Shown in pieces: positions 25,985 to 35,269 of a DNA stretch of 64,000 nt; positions within the stretch are counted from its first letter, which is position 1; every line of letters starts with the position of its first letter. Under the pieces are notes generated by a model, which did not search any database, was not told the origin of the DNA, and worked only from the letters and a program-made list of their open reading frames with translations. The stretch comes from Orenia metallireducens. GTDB taxonomy: Bacteria > Bacillota > Halanaerobiia > Halobacteroidales > Halobacteroidaceae. The DNA lies in assembly GCF_003001995.1 (NCBI RefSeq), contig NZ_PVNB01000002.1, positions 165,065-229,064 of the forward strand. Direction: 5' to 3'. A program made the translations under genes and the position numbers.

Positions 25985-26689
25985 TTATTGAAGGTTCATA
26001 GTTGGTACAACCTCTTCTTCTTCAAAGTAAGTGAAGTATTTACCATCACCAAGTTTAGCAAGTTCTTGTAATTGCAATTGACTGATATGAGTAATTTCAC
26101 CTACCTGTATAATGTGGGTTTTAATCCCCTTCTTTCTCAATTCACTTACTATTTTATTAGGCATAATATCCCCAGTATCTTTACCATCAGTTACTAATAG
26201 TATATGCTTTTCTCCTGGGAGGCTAATTAAATCCTTACCCGCTAATAAAAGATTGATTCCAATTGGTGATTTTCCTGATGGTTTAATCTGATCAATTGCT
26301 TTTAGAGTAATTTCTTTATTATTTTCTGATAGGGGAACTATCAATAGACTGGCTTTATCAATAGAACCTTTATTACCAAACACTCTTAATCCTAAGTTTA
26401 TATTCTCTGGAATATCTTTAATCACCCTTCTAATAATCTGTTTAGATTGGCTTATTTTATTTACTTTTTCGATCTTTCCCCACATACTGCCAGAAGCATC
26501 CCAAACAATCTCTATATTTATCTTATTATTTTGTGGAGCTTGGACAGTATTAACCTTTATCTCTCTACCTATTGCACTACCTTCTTTACTTGCTGGAATT
26601 GATATAATATTTAGAGTATTAATACCAAAGATAGCTGATAATAAAATTAATATTAAAGCAACCAAAGTTAAATTCTGTTTTGCTCTCAT
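25985..26689 (-). CDS. Membrane-anchored or exported vWA-domain protein
   Basis: N-terminal hydrophobic segment 8-29 (anchor or signal), then a von Willebrand A domain with the metal-ion site DASGS at residues 64-68, threonine in the GKSPIG loop and LLVTDGKDTGD. The domain ends with YFTYFEEEEVVPTMNLQ. A vWA domain binds protein partners through a divalent ion. 234 aa, ATG after AGGAGCAG. It is monocistronic; function cannot be assigned further. Confidence 0.82.
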   Translation of the reverse strand: MRAKQNLTLVALILILLSAIFGINTLNIISIPASKEGSAIGREIKVNTVQAPQNNKINIEIVWDASGSMWGKIEKVNKISQSKQIIRRVIKDIPENINLGLRVFGNKGSIDKASLLIVPLSENNKEITLKAIDQIKPSGKSPIGINLLLAGKDLISLPGEKHILLVTDGKDTGDIMPNKIVSELRKKGIKTHIIQVGEITHISQLQLQELAKLGDGKYFTYFEEEEVVPTMNLQ

Positions 26690-26913
26690 AATCTGCTCCT
26701 TTCCTTAAACTCTTATTCTTTTTTATAATATTATGTTTGTTCTGTTTATATATTCTTATATTTCTATTGTTAATGATAGTATTATAATTTAGTATAGTTA
26801 TTTTTATATATTAATTTTATTGTAGTTATGTTCATAAGTGACTATATCTAAAGTTACTATAAAAATCAAAAAAAGTCAGATTAAATATCTGACCCCAACT
26901 CCTATATATTTTA

Positions 26914-27177
26914 TTAACTTTTCTCTAACAGATGCAATGTACATCTTTGGTTTACATCTGTATAAGGTTGTTCTAATTTAAACTTTTTTGTTTTTGGTAA
27001 TAACTCTTTTCTAGACTGTTCTACTTCTCTCTTGCTAGGCATTCTGCTTTCATGGGATATTGATAAATGATATCTACCAGCATAATTACTAACTGATATC
27101 ATACAACCTGTAGAGGTGGCATATAACTCTAATGATATGTCTCCTATTTGCTGTCTTCTCTGATATCTTATTTCCAT
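26914..27177 (-). CDS. Hypothetical protein, 87 aa
   Basis: ATG preceded by GAGGGATGAT. The first half looks beta-rich (GDISLELYATSTGCMISVSN), the second half charged (SKREVEQSRKELLPKTKKFK). No signal peptide or membrane segment; two cysteines. It stands alone, with a possible extended -10 promoter about 160 bp upstream. No family recognised. Confidence 0.55.
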   Translation of the reverse strand: MEIRYQRRQQIGDISLELYATSTGCMISVSNYAGRYHLSISHESRMPSKREVEQSRKELLPKTKKFKLEQPYTDVNQRCTLHLLEKS

Positions 27178-27548
27178 ATATCATCCCTCCTCAATTATCC
27201 ACTAAATTAAAAGAATCTATCATTTCATTAACTATATCTTATGCACCCCTTAATTACATAAGTTTTTTTAATTACAAATCTTATACTCTATTCAGTCTCT
27301 CTAAGCTTGAATCAACCCCTAATAATATGATTATACCATCATTATAACACATATATTACTTTTTTCTACTTTTTTGAAAATTCCTTAAAAATCAAATGAG
27401 AAGTTTGATTAGCAAAGGTAACTAAAATAGATTTTTAGTATATTATTATCAGCCTAACACTAAAAGATTATAAGATAAAAGCCAGGTGGCATATGCCACC
27501 TGGCTTTTATCAAGTTAGATTCTATCATTTAGCTGTTAAACATCTAAA
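27178..27548. other. AT-rich spacer, candidate promoter
   Basis: No gene seen. On the minus strand an extended -10 element TGTTATAAT (27341-27346 for the hexamer) and a second TATAAT at 27330-27335 could serve the 87-aa gene. The NhaC terminator lies at the right end. Confidence 0.35.
27474..27511 (-). terminator. Terminator of NhaC-family gene
   Basis: Perfect 38-bp palindrome around AAAAGCCAGGTGGCAT, with T-rich sequence on the minus side. Confidence 0.8.
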
Positions 27549-29099
27549 TTAGTTTTCTTCTACCGCTTTACCAAAGTAATTTACAATTAGATATAATGCT
27601 ATCATACCTAGCAATAGTAATGGAAAGACAGTCCAACTAGGCACATTAAATCCTGCTGGCAAGAATCCAAATAAAATTGCTACTATACCAACTACAATCG
27701 CATAAGGTAATTGGGTCTTAACATGATCTATATGATCTGCAGCTGAAGCTGTTGAAGACATAATAGTAGTATCAGAGATTGGACTACAGTGGTCTCCTAA
27801 TACAGCACCTGTCAATACTGCACCAATTGTCGCCATCATAGGAGAGCCTAATTGATAAGCCATCGCTACCGCTAAAGGCATGATAATTGAGCTTGTCCCC
27901 CAAGATGTACCTGTTGCAAAAGCAATGATTCCTGAGATAACAAATATCATTGTAGGTACCATAAAGGCAGGAATAGTCCCTTTACTAAGATCAACTAAGA
28001 AATTGGCTGTACCTAACTCTTTAGTTACAAGACCTAAAGCCCAAGCTAGGATTAAAATTCCACATGCTCCTGCTAAAGCCTTAGCCCCATTTATCCATCC
28101 TTCCATACTCTCCTCTAAAGATAATCCACCTTTAAATAGTGCTAAGATAATAGCTACTAATGTTCCACTAAAGGATGACCATAATAATACAACACTGGCA
28201 TCGGCATTACCAAAAGCTTCATGTAATGGCATTGCTTCTGTCCAACCACTAGTACCATTATACCACAGACCAATTATAGTAACTACTACTACAGCTACCA
28301 TAGGTATAAAAGCATCATACCATTTCATTTTACTTTCTGGATTGACTTCCATATTTGTCAATTCATCAGAAGCCAATGGAGTAGCTCCATCTGCTAATAC
28401 CTTCCCTTCCTTTCTTGCTCTTCTTTCTGCATCATACATAGGACCAAAGTCCTTACCTGTTAAGGCGATAAATAATACCATCGCTAAAGCGAAAATACTA
28501 TAAAAGCGATAAGGAATAGTCTGCATAAATGTAGAGTATGCATTTGCTTCTATTCCTAGACTATCAAAAGCTGCTCTAATCAAGCCTAATTCATGACCTA
28601 CCCAAGTTGAAATGATAGCCATACTAGTTACTGGAGCTGCAGTACAATCAACTATATAGGCTAATTTCTCTCTAGATATCTTCATCTTGTCAGTAATTGA
28701 TCTCATAGTTGTTCCTACAATCAAAGAGTTAGCATAATCATCAAAAAAGATTAAAATTCCCATCAACCAGGTTGCCAGCTGTGCTCTACGCGTAGTCTTA
28801 GCCTTTTTAGCAACAAATTCAGCCACTGCATTAGTAGCACCTGATCTGGTAATAATTCCAACCATCCCTGATAATATTATTAAGAACAATAAGATTGATA
28901 TATACCATGAATCTGTTAAATTCTCAATCATATATTTGTCAAGTGTTCTCATAAATCCTACTAAAGGATTGAAATCGGCTATAATAGTTGCTCCAACGAA
29001 GACTCCTATAAATAATGATACTAAAACCTCTCTACTCCACCAAGCTAAGATAATAGCTAAAACTGGTGGTATCAATGATAACCATCCATATGTTTCCAT
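27549..29099 (-). CDS. nhaC: NhaC-family transporter, predicted lysine importer (LysW/YvsH type)
   Basis: About eleven membrane segments and the NhaC-family motifs FFDDYANSLIVG and GDHCSPISDTTIMSS. Annotation by homology alone would be Na+/H+ antiporter. A complete lysine riboswitch with terminator precedes it, and lysine-riboswitch-controlled NhaC members are established as predicted lysine transporters (LysW; B. subtilis YvsH). Lysine uptake repressed by excess lysine is therefore the better call. Start set at ATG 29099, 7 bp after AGGAGG, rather than TTG one codon before. Monocistronic, 516 aa. Confidence 0.88.
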   Translation of the reverse strand: METYGWLSLIPPVLAIILAWWSREVLVSLFIGVFVGATIIADFNPLVGFMRTLDKYMIENLTDSWYISILLFLIILSGMVGIITRSGATNAVAEFVAKKAKTTRRAQLATWLMGILIFFDDYANSLIVGTTMRSITDKMKISREKLAYIVDCTAAPVTSMAIISTWVGHELGLIRAAFDSLGIEANAYSTFMQTIPYRFYSIFALAMVLFIALTGKDFGPMYDAERRARKEGKVLADGATPLASDELTNMEVNPESKMKWYDAFIPMVAVVVVTIIGLWYNGTSGWTEAMPLHEAFGNADASVVLLWSSFSGTLVAIILALFKGGLSLEESMEGWINGAKALAGACGILILAWALGLVTKELGTANFLVDLSKGTIPAFMVPTMIFVISGIIAFATGTSWGTSSIIMPLAVAMAYQLGSPMMATIGAVLTGAVLGDHCSPISDTTIMSSTASAADHIDHVKTQLPYAIVVGIVAILFGFLPAGFNVPSWTVFPLLLLGMIALYLIVNYFGKAVEEN

Positions 29100-29150
29100 C
29101 AAAATTCCTCCTTAAATATTTTATTCTTTTTGCTCATTTACCAATTAAAA

Positions 29151-29179
29151 AATCCTAGATGCCTTACTCATCTAGGATT
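29151..29179 (-). terminator. Riboswitch-controlled terminator
   Basis: 11-bp stem AATCCTAGATG/CATCTAGGATT, 7-base loop, followed on the minus strand by TTTTTTAATT. It lies between the lysine aptamer and the start codon. Upstream GATTAC...GTAATC could form the alternative structure. Confidence 0.85.
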
Positions 29180-29193
29180 ACAAACATAAGTAA

Positions 29194-29396
29194 TCATTTC
29201 TAATAAAATGAGTGAGATAGCGCTCCACTGATAGTGGCAGTTCTGCACTTATTCAATACAGACCCAGCAGTAAGTTTGGAATAGACTTACCACTTCGGCA
29301 ATTGCCCCTTTCCTTTTAACTCCTCAAGTTTTCCCACTCTCATTAAAAGTACTCTTGACTTTTGCACCTCTACCCCATTTCAATTATTAGAAATGA
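29194..29396 (-). ncRNA. Lysine riboswitch (L-box)
   Basis: Read on the minus strand: P1 is formed by TCATTTCTAATAA (29384-29396) and TTATTAGAAATGA (29194-29206), a 13-bp perfect helix. Inside are the L-box hallmarks GGTAGAGGTGC, AAGAGTAC, GAGGAG, AAAGGGGCAATTGCCGAAG, CTGGGTCTG, TTGAATAA, GCAGAACTGCCACT and GTGGAGCGCTATCTC, in the standard order. A terminator hairpin follows. Lysine binding should cause premature termination of the transporter mRNA. Confidence 0.93.
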
Positions 29397-29429
29397 GGTC
29401 TTTTTATTCTTTTATGCTCAACGTTGAGA

Positions 29430-29458
29430 ATTATAACATAGAATTAATTAAGATTCAA
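29430..29458 (-). promoter_or_regulatory. Sigma-A promoter of lysine riboswitch
   Basis: TTGAAT (29453-29458) and TATAAT (29430-29435) on the minus strand with a 17-bp spacer, just upstream of the aptamer. Confidence 0.75.
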
Positions 29459-29511
29459 GATTAATTTAGAGGCTTTAATAGAGATGAGAATATAAGAGAG
29501 ATAAATCCCCC

Positions 29512-29787
29512 TTATATTTCATTAAATTCATCTTTGAATTCATCAGATTCAGTCAAATATTGATCATTGGCTAATAGTTGAAAAGAATCTGGAGCTTTGT
29601 TTAAGTTTACATCTAAAGCCATTAGTTCCTTCTTTTCACTAATCATCTCTGCAATAAGATCACCTATCTCCATATTATTTTCATAAGCCATTGTTTCTAA
29701 TAGATTGTAAGCTTTATTAGACAATTCTATAGTATATTCTGGACTCGTTGTTATCACCCCTTTTACTCTTATTATCTCTAGCCTCAA
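29512..29787 (-). CDS. Hypothetical protein, 91 aa
   Basis: The frame has helix-forming, acidic character (LSNKAYNLLETMAYENNMEI, then DLIAEMISEKKEL). The strand-helix-helix order at residues 17-52 resembles a ribbon-helix-helix regulator, but this is only a visual impression. The start is uncertain: AAAGGGGTGAT lies inside the frame at about residue 10, with no good start codon after it, so the first residues may be wrong. It sits upstream of the lysine riboswitch promoter. Confidence 0.45.
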   Translation of the reverse strand: MRLEIIRVKGVITTSPEYTIELSNKAYNLLETMAYENNMEIGDLIAEMISEKKELMALDVNLNKAPDSFQLLANDQYLTESDEFKDEFNEI

Positions 29788-30056
29788 TTGCTTTAATACC
29801 TGAATATATCTAGCAAATGTTGAAAATTCATCTTTATAGATTATTTTTATATATAGATATCCAAAGTTTTAATTTCATTCTAGAGTTGGATGACTATAAT
29901 TATTCATGAATAAATTTTATATCATTTTCATAATATTAACAGTATAGGTTATATCATTATAATATTATATTTTTTAAAATAATTATTAGTTTCTGTTCTA
30001 AAAGTAATTAGTGACTAATAAATATAATATTAAATTTGATTAAAGGAGGAAATTAA

Positions 30057-30323
30057 ATGAATAGCTTTGCTTCAACATTTTCATCTGTTAATGAATCTAA
30101 AATTTTAAAGTGTCTTTACTTCTCTTATCAGCCAAATTATCTATATAGAATAGTAGAAAAAGGGTTTAATAAGATTGAGCTTTTACGCACATTGGAAAAG
30201 GGATTAGAATACGGATTGGTACAAATTGACTTTCATGAATATAATAGGGATAAAAGTATTGTCTGTTTAACTGATAAAGGTAAACATTTTGTAGAGGCTA
30301 TGATCAAAGATAATGTAGTTTAA
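30057..30323 (+). CDS. Small winged-helix-like protein, 88 aa
   Basis: ATG after AAAGGAGG and a strong terminator behind it. The pattern KILKCLYFSYQPNYLYRIVE, FNKIELLRTLEKGLEYGLVQ and SIVCLTDKGKHFVEAM is like a winged helix-turn-helix domain ending in the usual LTxKG wing. It may be a small transcription regulator. No effector domain; no neighbour that would suggest a target. Confidence 0.6.
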   Translation: MNSFASTFSSVNESKILKCLYFSYQPNYLYRIVEKGFNKIELLRTLEKGLEYGLVQIDFHEYNRDKSIVCLTDKGKHFVEAMIKDNVV

Positions 30324-30363
30324 AAGATAAAGGGGCTAATGAGCATTAGCCCCTTTATCTTTT
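30322..30363 (+). terminator. Terminator of winged-helix gene
   Basis: Perfect 20-bp arms AAAAGATAAAGGGGCTAATG with a 2-base loop, followed by T residues. Confidence 0.85.
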
Positions 30364-30468
30364 TTATAATTATTATTAACAGTAACTAATATTAAATTCT
30401 TAAGCTATACTACTTTTAATAGGTGAATAATATTAAAAGTAGTATTCATTATTTATATTTGAGCTCTA

Positions 30469-30642
30469 TTACTCTTTTGAACTGATCCATAATATTGGAT
30501 ATATAAACCAACTAAATAGTATAAAAACTATTGATCCTTTAAGGTCAACATGAATGCTATTTTGGTGTTTTAAGAAATATAATAGAAAAAATACTATATT
30601 AAAAATAATTCCCATGGAGTATATAATTATAAAATTATTCAA
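30469..30642 (-). CDS. Small two-helix membrane protein, 57 aa
   Basis: A short frame that length cut-offs would miss. TTG start at 30642, 9 bp after GAGGAG. Two hydrophobic segments (FIIIYSMGIIFNIVFFLLYF and SIVFILFSWFIYPILW) flank a polar loop with KHQNSIHVDLKG; the end is SSKE. The composition is that of a small integral membrane protein, such as a regulator or toxin-like peptide. No family known. The remaining 30643-30944 gap holds only AT-rich sequence and the efflux terminator. Confidence 0.5.
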   Translation of the reverse strand: MNNFIIIYSMGIIFNIVFFLLYFLKHQNSIHVDLKGSIVFILFSWFIYPILWISSKE

Positions 30643-30864
30643 CTTAATCAGCTCCTCTTATTTAACTAATAGAATAGATTAAAATTCATTAGTTAATCTG
30701 CTATATGAATTTTATGTTAATAGGATTTATTATTAATAATATTAGACATTTGTTTAAGAAATCCTTTAATATATTTTTTATTTTTATATGTTCATATCTG
30801 ACCAAGTAATTATTTACTATATATTAAAGTAATTAAGTAGATAATAAGTGTTTAATATTAATTT

Positions 30865-30912
30865 CTAAAAAAAGGACTAGAGCCTAAATTTAGGCTCTAG
30901 TCCTTTTTTTAG
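30865..30912 (-). terminator. Terminator of efflux operon
   Basis: Perfect 48-bp palindrome around AAGGACTAGAGCCTAAA with seven A/T residues on each side. Confidence 0.85.
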
Positions 30913-30944
30913 TTGATTTTACGGAAGATATGAATACTAATTAA

Positions 30945-32138
30945 CTATTCATAATTTAATGCATCTACTGGTGCTAGCTTAGCAGCCTTCATCGCTGGAT
31001 AGATACCAAAGAAGATACCTATTAATAGTGAGAAGGTAAAAGCAATCATTACCGATAAAGAGTTGACAACAAAGGGCCAACCTCCTATATTTGAAATTAG
31101 ATATGCAGCTAAATATCCTATTCCAACCCCTATAACACCGCCGATACCACTTAAACAAAGGGATTCAATTAAGAATTGGGTTAAGATATCCCTCTTCTTA
31201 GCCCCTAAGGCTTTACGGATACCAATCTCACTTGTTCTTTCAGTTACCGATACTAACATAATATTCATAATACCAATTCCACCAACAACCAAGGAGATGG
31301 CAGCAATCCCCCCTAACATCAAGCTCATTGACTCAGTAACACTACTAATTGTATCTAAGATCTGATCTTGACTTCTAATTCTAAACTGATCATCATCGCC
31401 AAGATATTTGCTCAGAAAGTATTCAATCTGTTCTACTGCTTCATTGGCATCTTTAGAAGAGTTAGCTTGAGCAATAAAACCACTTACTTGATTAGAATTA
31501 GCTAGCTTATTCATATAGGTACTCATAGGAATATAGGCTTGATCATTTAAATCACCCGTAATTCCTCTCCCCTTCTCTTCCATCACCCCTATGATAGTAA
31601 AGACAAAATTATTATCATTATAATTGAACTTAATCTTCTGCCCTAAAGGATTTTGCTTACCATATAACTCTGTTGCTAATTCAGATCCTAAAACTATTAC
31701 ATCACTAGCATTGTCCACTGCTGCTTTATCAATGAATTTTCCTATTAGAGGATAATATTTATTAATCTCTTGGTAATACCCTTCAGTTCCTACTATAGTT
31801 GCTCTTAGATTAATCTCTTCTTTGATTAATAAACCTGAAGCTTCGAGATTTGCTAATACTTTTTTGACTGCTGGGCTTGTCAGTTCAATATATTCAGCCA
31901 TCTCTAAAGTAAATTCAGTAGAAGAGCTATTTCTATGTCGCCATCCTTGATCAATATTAATTAAGTTAGAGCCTAAGTCTGAAATATTGGAAGTAATCTG
32001 CTGTTGACTCCCAGTTCCAATAGAGACAATAGCAATTACTGCCCCCACCCCAATAATAATCCCTAACATAGAGAGCAGTGTCCTTAATTTATTAGAATTT
32101 AGACTTCTGACTGCAATGATAAAGGTCTCTAAAATCAT
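30945..32138 (-). CDS. MacB-type ABC transporter permease
   Basis: One N-terminal membrane helix ([20 protein letters not shown]), a periplasmic MacB-PCD domain of about 220 residues, and three C-terminal helices with [20 protein letters not shown] and [13 protein letters not shown], the FtsX/MacB coupling signature. 397 aa. It is the last gene of a five-gene unit and overlaps the ATPase gene by 4 bp. With the adaptor and TolC proteins it should form a tripartite pump that drives substrate from the periplasm across the outer membrane. Substrate unknown. Confidence 0.92.
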   Translation of the reverse strand: MILETFIIAVRSLNSNKLRTLLSMLGIIIGVGAVIAIVSIGTGSQQQITSNISDLGSNLINIDQGWRHRNSSSTEFTLEMAEYIELTSPAVKKVLANLEASGLLIKEEINLRATIVGTEGYYQEINKYYPLIGKFIDKAAVDNASDVIVLGSELATELYGKQNPLGQKIKFNYNDNNFVFTIIGVMEEKGRGITGDLNDQAYIPMSTYMNKLANSNQVSGFIAQANSSKDANEAVEQIEYFLSKYLGDDDQFRIRSQDQILDTISSVTESMSLMLGGIAAISLVVGGIGIMNIMLVSVTERTSEIGIRKALGAKKRDILTQFLIESLCLSGIGGVIGVGIGYLAAYLISNIGGWPFVVNSLSVMIAFTFSLLIGIFFGIYPAMKAAKLAPVDALNYE

Positions 32139-32815
32139 CCTAGTACCACCTCATCTTTTACAAGCTCTCCATCAAGGATATGAATGATTCTATTTGTCTG
32201 CTGTGCTACCTTTTCTGAATGAGTAACTATTACAATGGTATGACCTTGGCTGTTAAGCTCATGAAATAAATCGATAATCTCAGCTTCTGTCTTAGAATCA
32301 AGATTACCTGTGGGCTCATCGGCCAGTATCAAGGATGGATTATTGACTAAAGCTCTAGCTATAGCTACCCTTTGACGTTGCCCTCCTGAGACCTCATTGG
32401 GATTATGATCTAAGCGATCAGCTAAACCGACTTTATTAAGTAAGCTAGTTGCCCGCTCTTTTCTCTCCTTCTTCTTAATTCCTGCATAGATTAAAGGTGT
32501 CTCTACATTATGAAGGATTGAATCACGAGCTAAGAGGTTGAATTTTTGAAAGACAAAACCTATCTTATTATTTCTCACCTCAGCTAACTCATCATCATTG
32601 GCTTTACTGACATCTGTAGAATCTAGAAAATAGCTTCCAGAAGTTGGAGTATCTAGACAACCTAATAAATTCATCAAAGTAGATTTTCCTGAACCAGAAG
32701 GACCCACAATAGCCACCATCTCTCCATCCTCAATAGTAAAGGAGATTTTCTTCAAGGCTTCAACAGCTATCTCACCACTCTGATATACCTTACTTAAATT
32801 CCTTACCTCTATCAT
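32135..32815 (-). CDS. MacB/LolD-type ABC transporter ATPase
   Basis: A complete nucleotide-binding domain: Walker [10 protein letters not shown] (residues 38-46), Q-loop FQKFNLLA, signature VSGGQRQR, Walker B LILADEP and H-loop VTHS. The TGNLDS after Walker B is typical of the MacB/LolD group. 226 aa with no fused membrane part, as in Gram-positive-type split MacB. It overlaps both neighbours by 1-4 bp. Confidence 0.94.
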   Translation of the reverse strand: MIEVRNLSKVYQSGEIAVEALKKISFTIEDGEMVAIVGPSGSGKSTLMNLLGCLDTPTSGSYFLDSTDVSKANDDELAEVRNNKIGFVFQKFNLLARDSILHNVETPLIYAGIKKKERKERATSLLNKVGLADRLDHNPNEVSGGQRQRVAIARALVNNPSLILADEPTGNLDSKTEAEIIDLFHELNSQGHTIVIVTHSEKVAQQTNRIIHILDGELVKDEVVLG

Positions 32816-33864
32816 TAACGTGACCCCCTTCCCATCCCACCAGGAAATGGACCTCCAAATCCTCTTTGAGAGCTCTCTTCTGTATCACTAGCTCCATAAT
32901 TGTGAGTATTGATTAAAATCTCATCACCTTCCACCAAGCCTTCTTTAACCACAACATATGCTCCACTAGTTACACCTGTCTTAATTTCTACTGAAACCTC
33001 TTTGCCATTTACTAGCTTAACTGCTTTAGTCTGATCCTGGTCATTATAGATTGCTGTTAGAGGAATCATCAGTTTATTATTAATCTCACTAACAATTATC
33101 TCAACCTCTGCCGAAAAGTTTGATTTGATAAATTCAATCTCATCCTTAATTAAGATAGTAACTGGTACAGTAACTACTCCACTATCCTCTTGGGCTACTG
33201 CAGAGATATCTACAACCTCTCCTGTCAGCTCTTCTTCTGGTAAAGCCTCCATAGTTATTCTAACCTTCTGCCCTAACTTTAGTTGTCTACTCTCACTCTC
33301 ATCAACATCAATTTCAACTTCATAAGCACTATTATCTATCACTTGAACTACCGTATCATTTGACTCTACATAATCTCCTTCTTCTACTGCTACTTCAGTA
33401 ATTATCCCTGTAAAAGGTGCTTTTAGCTTGGTACCCTCTAGAGCCTTTTTAGCAATCTCTAGCTTTAATCTAGCCTCTTCAATCTCTGTTTTGGAGCCAC
33501 TGATTAGGGTCTGCTCATAATTGTTCTTACTACTTAAATAATCTAACCTCTCATCATCACTATCAATCTCTGCTAAGATCTGACCCTGCTCTACTCTATC
33601 ACCCTCTTGCACACTGATGCTTTCTATCTCTCCTCCTGTAGCACCACGGCTAGCAAAGGATAAAGAATTCTCTTCAATCGGTTTTACATAACCACTACCT
33701 GAAATCGTCTCTTCTAAACTCCCTTTATGAACTGTAATGGTCATATTTCTAGGTCTAGCTGGAGTTGAGCTAGCTGCTTTATTAGCTGAATGCTTTCTCC
33801 AAAAGAAAGCTCCCATACCTCCAATTAAGACAATTATTAAAATAATACTAATCCCTCTTTTCAA
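32815..33864 (-). CDS. Periplasmic adaptor (MacA/HlyD family)
   Basis: N-terminal anchor at residues 4-21, a lipoyl-like half ([20 protein letters not shown]), a short coiled-coil hairpin and the second half ([20 protein letters not shown]), then beta-barrel domains. This is the membrane-fusion protein that links the ABC transporter to TolC. The C-terminus is Gly-rich ([13 protein letters not shown]), which is uncommon for the family. 349 aa; overlaps the upstream TolC gene by 17 bp. Confidence 0.9.
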   Translation of the reverse strand: MKRGISIILIIVLIGGMGAFFWRKHSANKAASSTPARPRNMTITVHKGSLEETISGSGYVKPIEENSLSFASRGATGGEIESISVQEGDRVEQGQILAEIDSDDERLDYLSSKNNYEQTLISGSKTEIEEARLKLEIAKKALEGTKLKAPFTGIITEVAVEEGDYVESNDTVVQVIDNSAYEVEIDVDESESRQLKLGQKVRITMEALPEEELTGEVVDISAVAQEDSGVVTVPVTILIKDEIEFIKSNFSAEVEIIVSEINNKLMIPLTAIYNDQDQTKAVKLVNGKEVSVEIKTGVTSGAYVVVKEGLVEGDEILINTHNYGASDTEESSQRGFGGPFPGGMGRGSR

Positions 33865-35269
33865 TCTGATTCCCTCCTCTAAAATCTACTTTACCTAAGA
33901 ATTTTATCAGTTCTAGTTTATTTACTAATAAGCTATCCTCTACTCCATTGTAATTGATTTTAGCCTCTTTTAAAGAGAGCTCTTTCTCTTTTAACTCAAA
34001 ATCATCAATTAACCCTCTTTTTAACTGTTCCTTAGCTATTTTGGCTTCTAAACTAGCTTTTGCTAAACTAAGCTCCTTTGCTTTTAAGCTGTTCTCATTG
34101 AGTTTAAGTTGGTCAATTAGCTGATCCAGTTCTAGACTTAAATCTGTAATTAAATCATCATACTTTCGCTTTAAAGTGGCTAACTCTGCTTGCAAAGCTT
34201 CCTCTGTTAACCTCTGTTTTCCAGAGTCAAAAATATTATAAGATAAGCTAACTCCTACACCCCACTGCTTATTACTATCATAGCTACCAGTTAGATCAAT
34301 ATCTGGCTTATCATCATCCTTATTCCATTTTAAATCATCTTTTTTGCTCTGTTGCTCCAAACAGCTTTCAAATATCTCAACACTATTAGCAATACCCAAA
34401 TCTAACAATCTACTTTTATTTTCTAAGTCAAGCTCTTTAGCTCTAGCCAAATCTTTAATCATTAGCAGATAATCAGAGTCCTCATTTAAAAGCAACTCAT
34501 CTTCTATATTTAACTTTAATTGACTATAGAAGGATTTCTTAGCCTGCTGATAATTATTAGCTGCTTCCTTTAAGCTATATTGGGCTTGCTGCACTTCTAT
34601 TTGAGCTGTTAAGATATCTATTTCACTAGCCTCATTAATCTCTTGCTTGGCACTGACCTCCTTGAAATTATTCAAAGCCAATTCATTCTGCTGAACTGCT
34701 AGTTCTTGCTTCTCTTTTAAGCGTAATAGATTGAGATAATCACCTAGCCAAGTAATAATCTTAGCTTCCTTTTCTTCTTCTAATTGCTTCTGAGCTACTT
34801 GTAAATCTAGCTCTTTGTTAATATAACTCTGCTCTCTTTCTGTAGGTATGCTTGGATAAAGGTTCTGGCTTAAGCTCAATTTAAGACCTGTTTCATCATT
34901 GCTTAATTCCTCTTCTGTAGAGTAATTACCTGCCCCATAGAGTTCAGACTCTAAGGTCAACCCCCACCAATAAGTTCTACTACCTGTAATAGAAAATTCA
35001 ACATCACTTGATTCATCATCAAAATTTAATTCATTAGCATAGCCATCTACAGTTAAATCTAGTTGCCAATTATCTTCTGCTTTCAACTGCTTTAGCTCTC
35101 TTTCTATACTCTCTAGATTATCTTGTAGATCTAAAATATCTGAATTATGATTAAGACCTACTGCAATTGCTTCTTCAAGACCAATCTCTCCAGCAAAGGC
35201 TACTACATTAAAAGAAGATACTAGAAGCACTGTGACCAATAAAGCTAATGACCTATAACTTAATTTCAT
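33848..35269 (-). CDS. TolC-family outer-membrane efflux protein
   Basis: Signal peptide ending near AFA at residue 26, then long helical stretches (KQEINEASEIDILTAQIEVQ, NSLKAKELSLAKASLEAKI) alternating with short beta segments such as GLKLSLSQNLYP and WGVGVSLSYNIFDSGK. The latter is the typical TolC 'F/Y-D-x-G' strand. 473 aa is full length. A TolC requires an outer membrane, so this gene supports a diderm cell envelope. Start set at ATG 35269, 7 bp after GAGGTG. Confidence 0.87.
   Translation of the reverse strand: MKLSYRSLALLVTVLLVSSFNVVAFAGEIGLEEAIAVGLNHNSDILDLQDNLESIERELKQLKAEDNWQLDLTVDGYANELNFDDESSDVEFSITGSRTYWWGLTLESELYGAGNYSTEEELSNDETGLKLSLSQNLYPSIPTEREQSYINKELDLQVAQKQLEEEKEAKIITWLGDYLNLLRLKEKQELAVQQNELALNNFKEVSAKQEINEASEIDILTAQIEVQQAQYSLKEAANNYQQAKKSFYSQLKLNIEDELLLNEDSDYLLMIKDLARAKELDLENKSRLLDLGIANSVEIFESCLEQQSKKDDLKWNKDDDKPDIDLTGSYDSNKQWGVGVSLSYNIFDSGKQRLTEEALQAELATLKRKYDDLITDLSLELDQLIDQLKLNENSLKAKELSLAKASLEAKIAKEQLKRGLIDDFELKEKELSLKEAKINYNGVEDSLLVNKLELIKFLGKVDFRGGNQIEKRD

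Noticed and set aside
27880..28503. Long open frame on the plus strand opposite the NhaC gene (207 codons)
   Set aside because: It is antisense to a strongly recognised transporter, has no ribosome site and no family resemblance.
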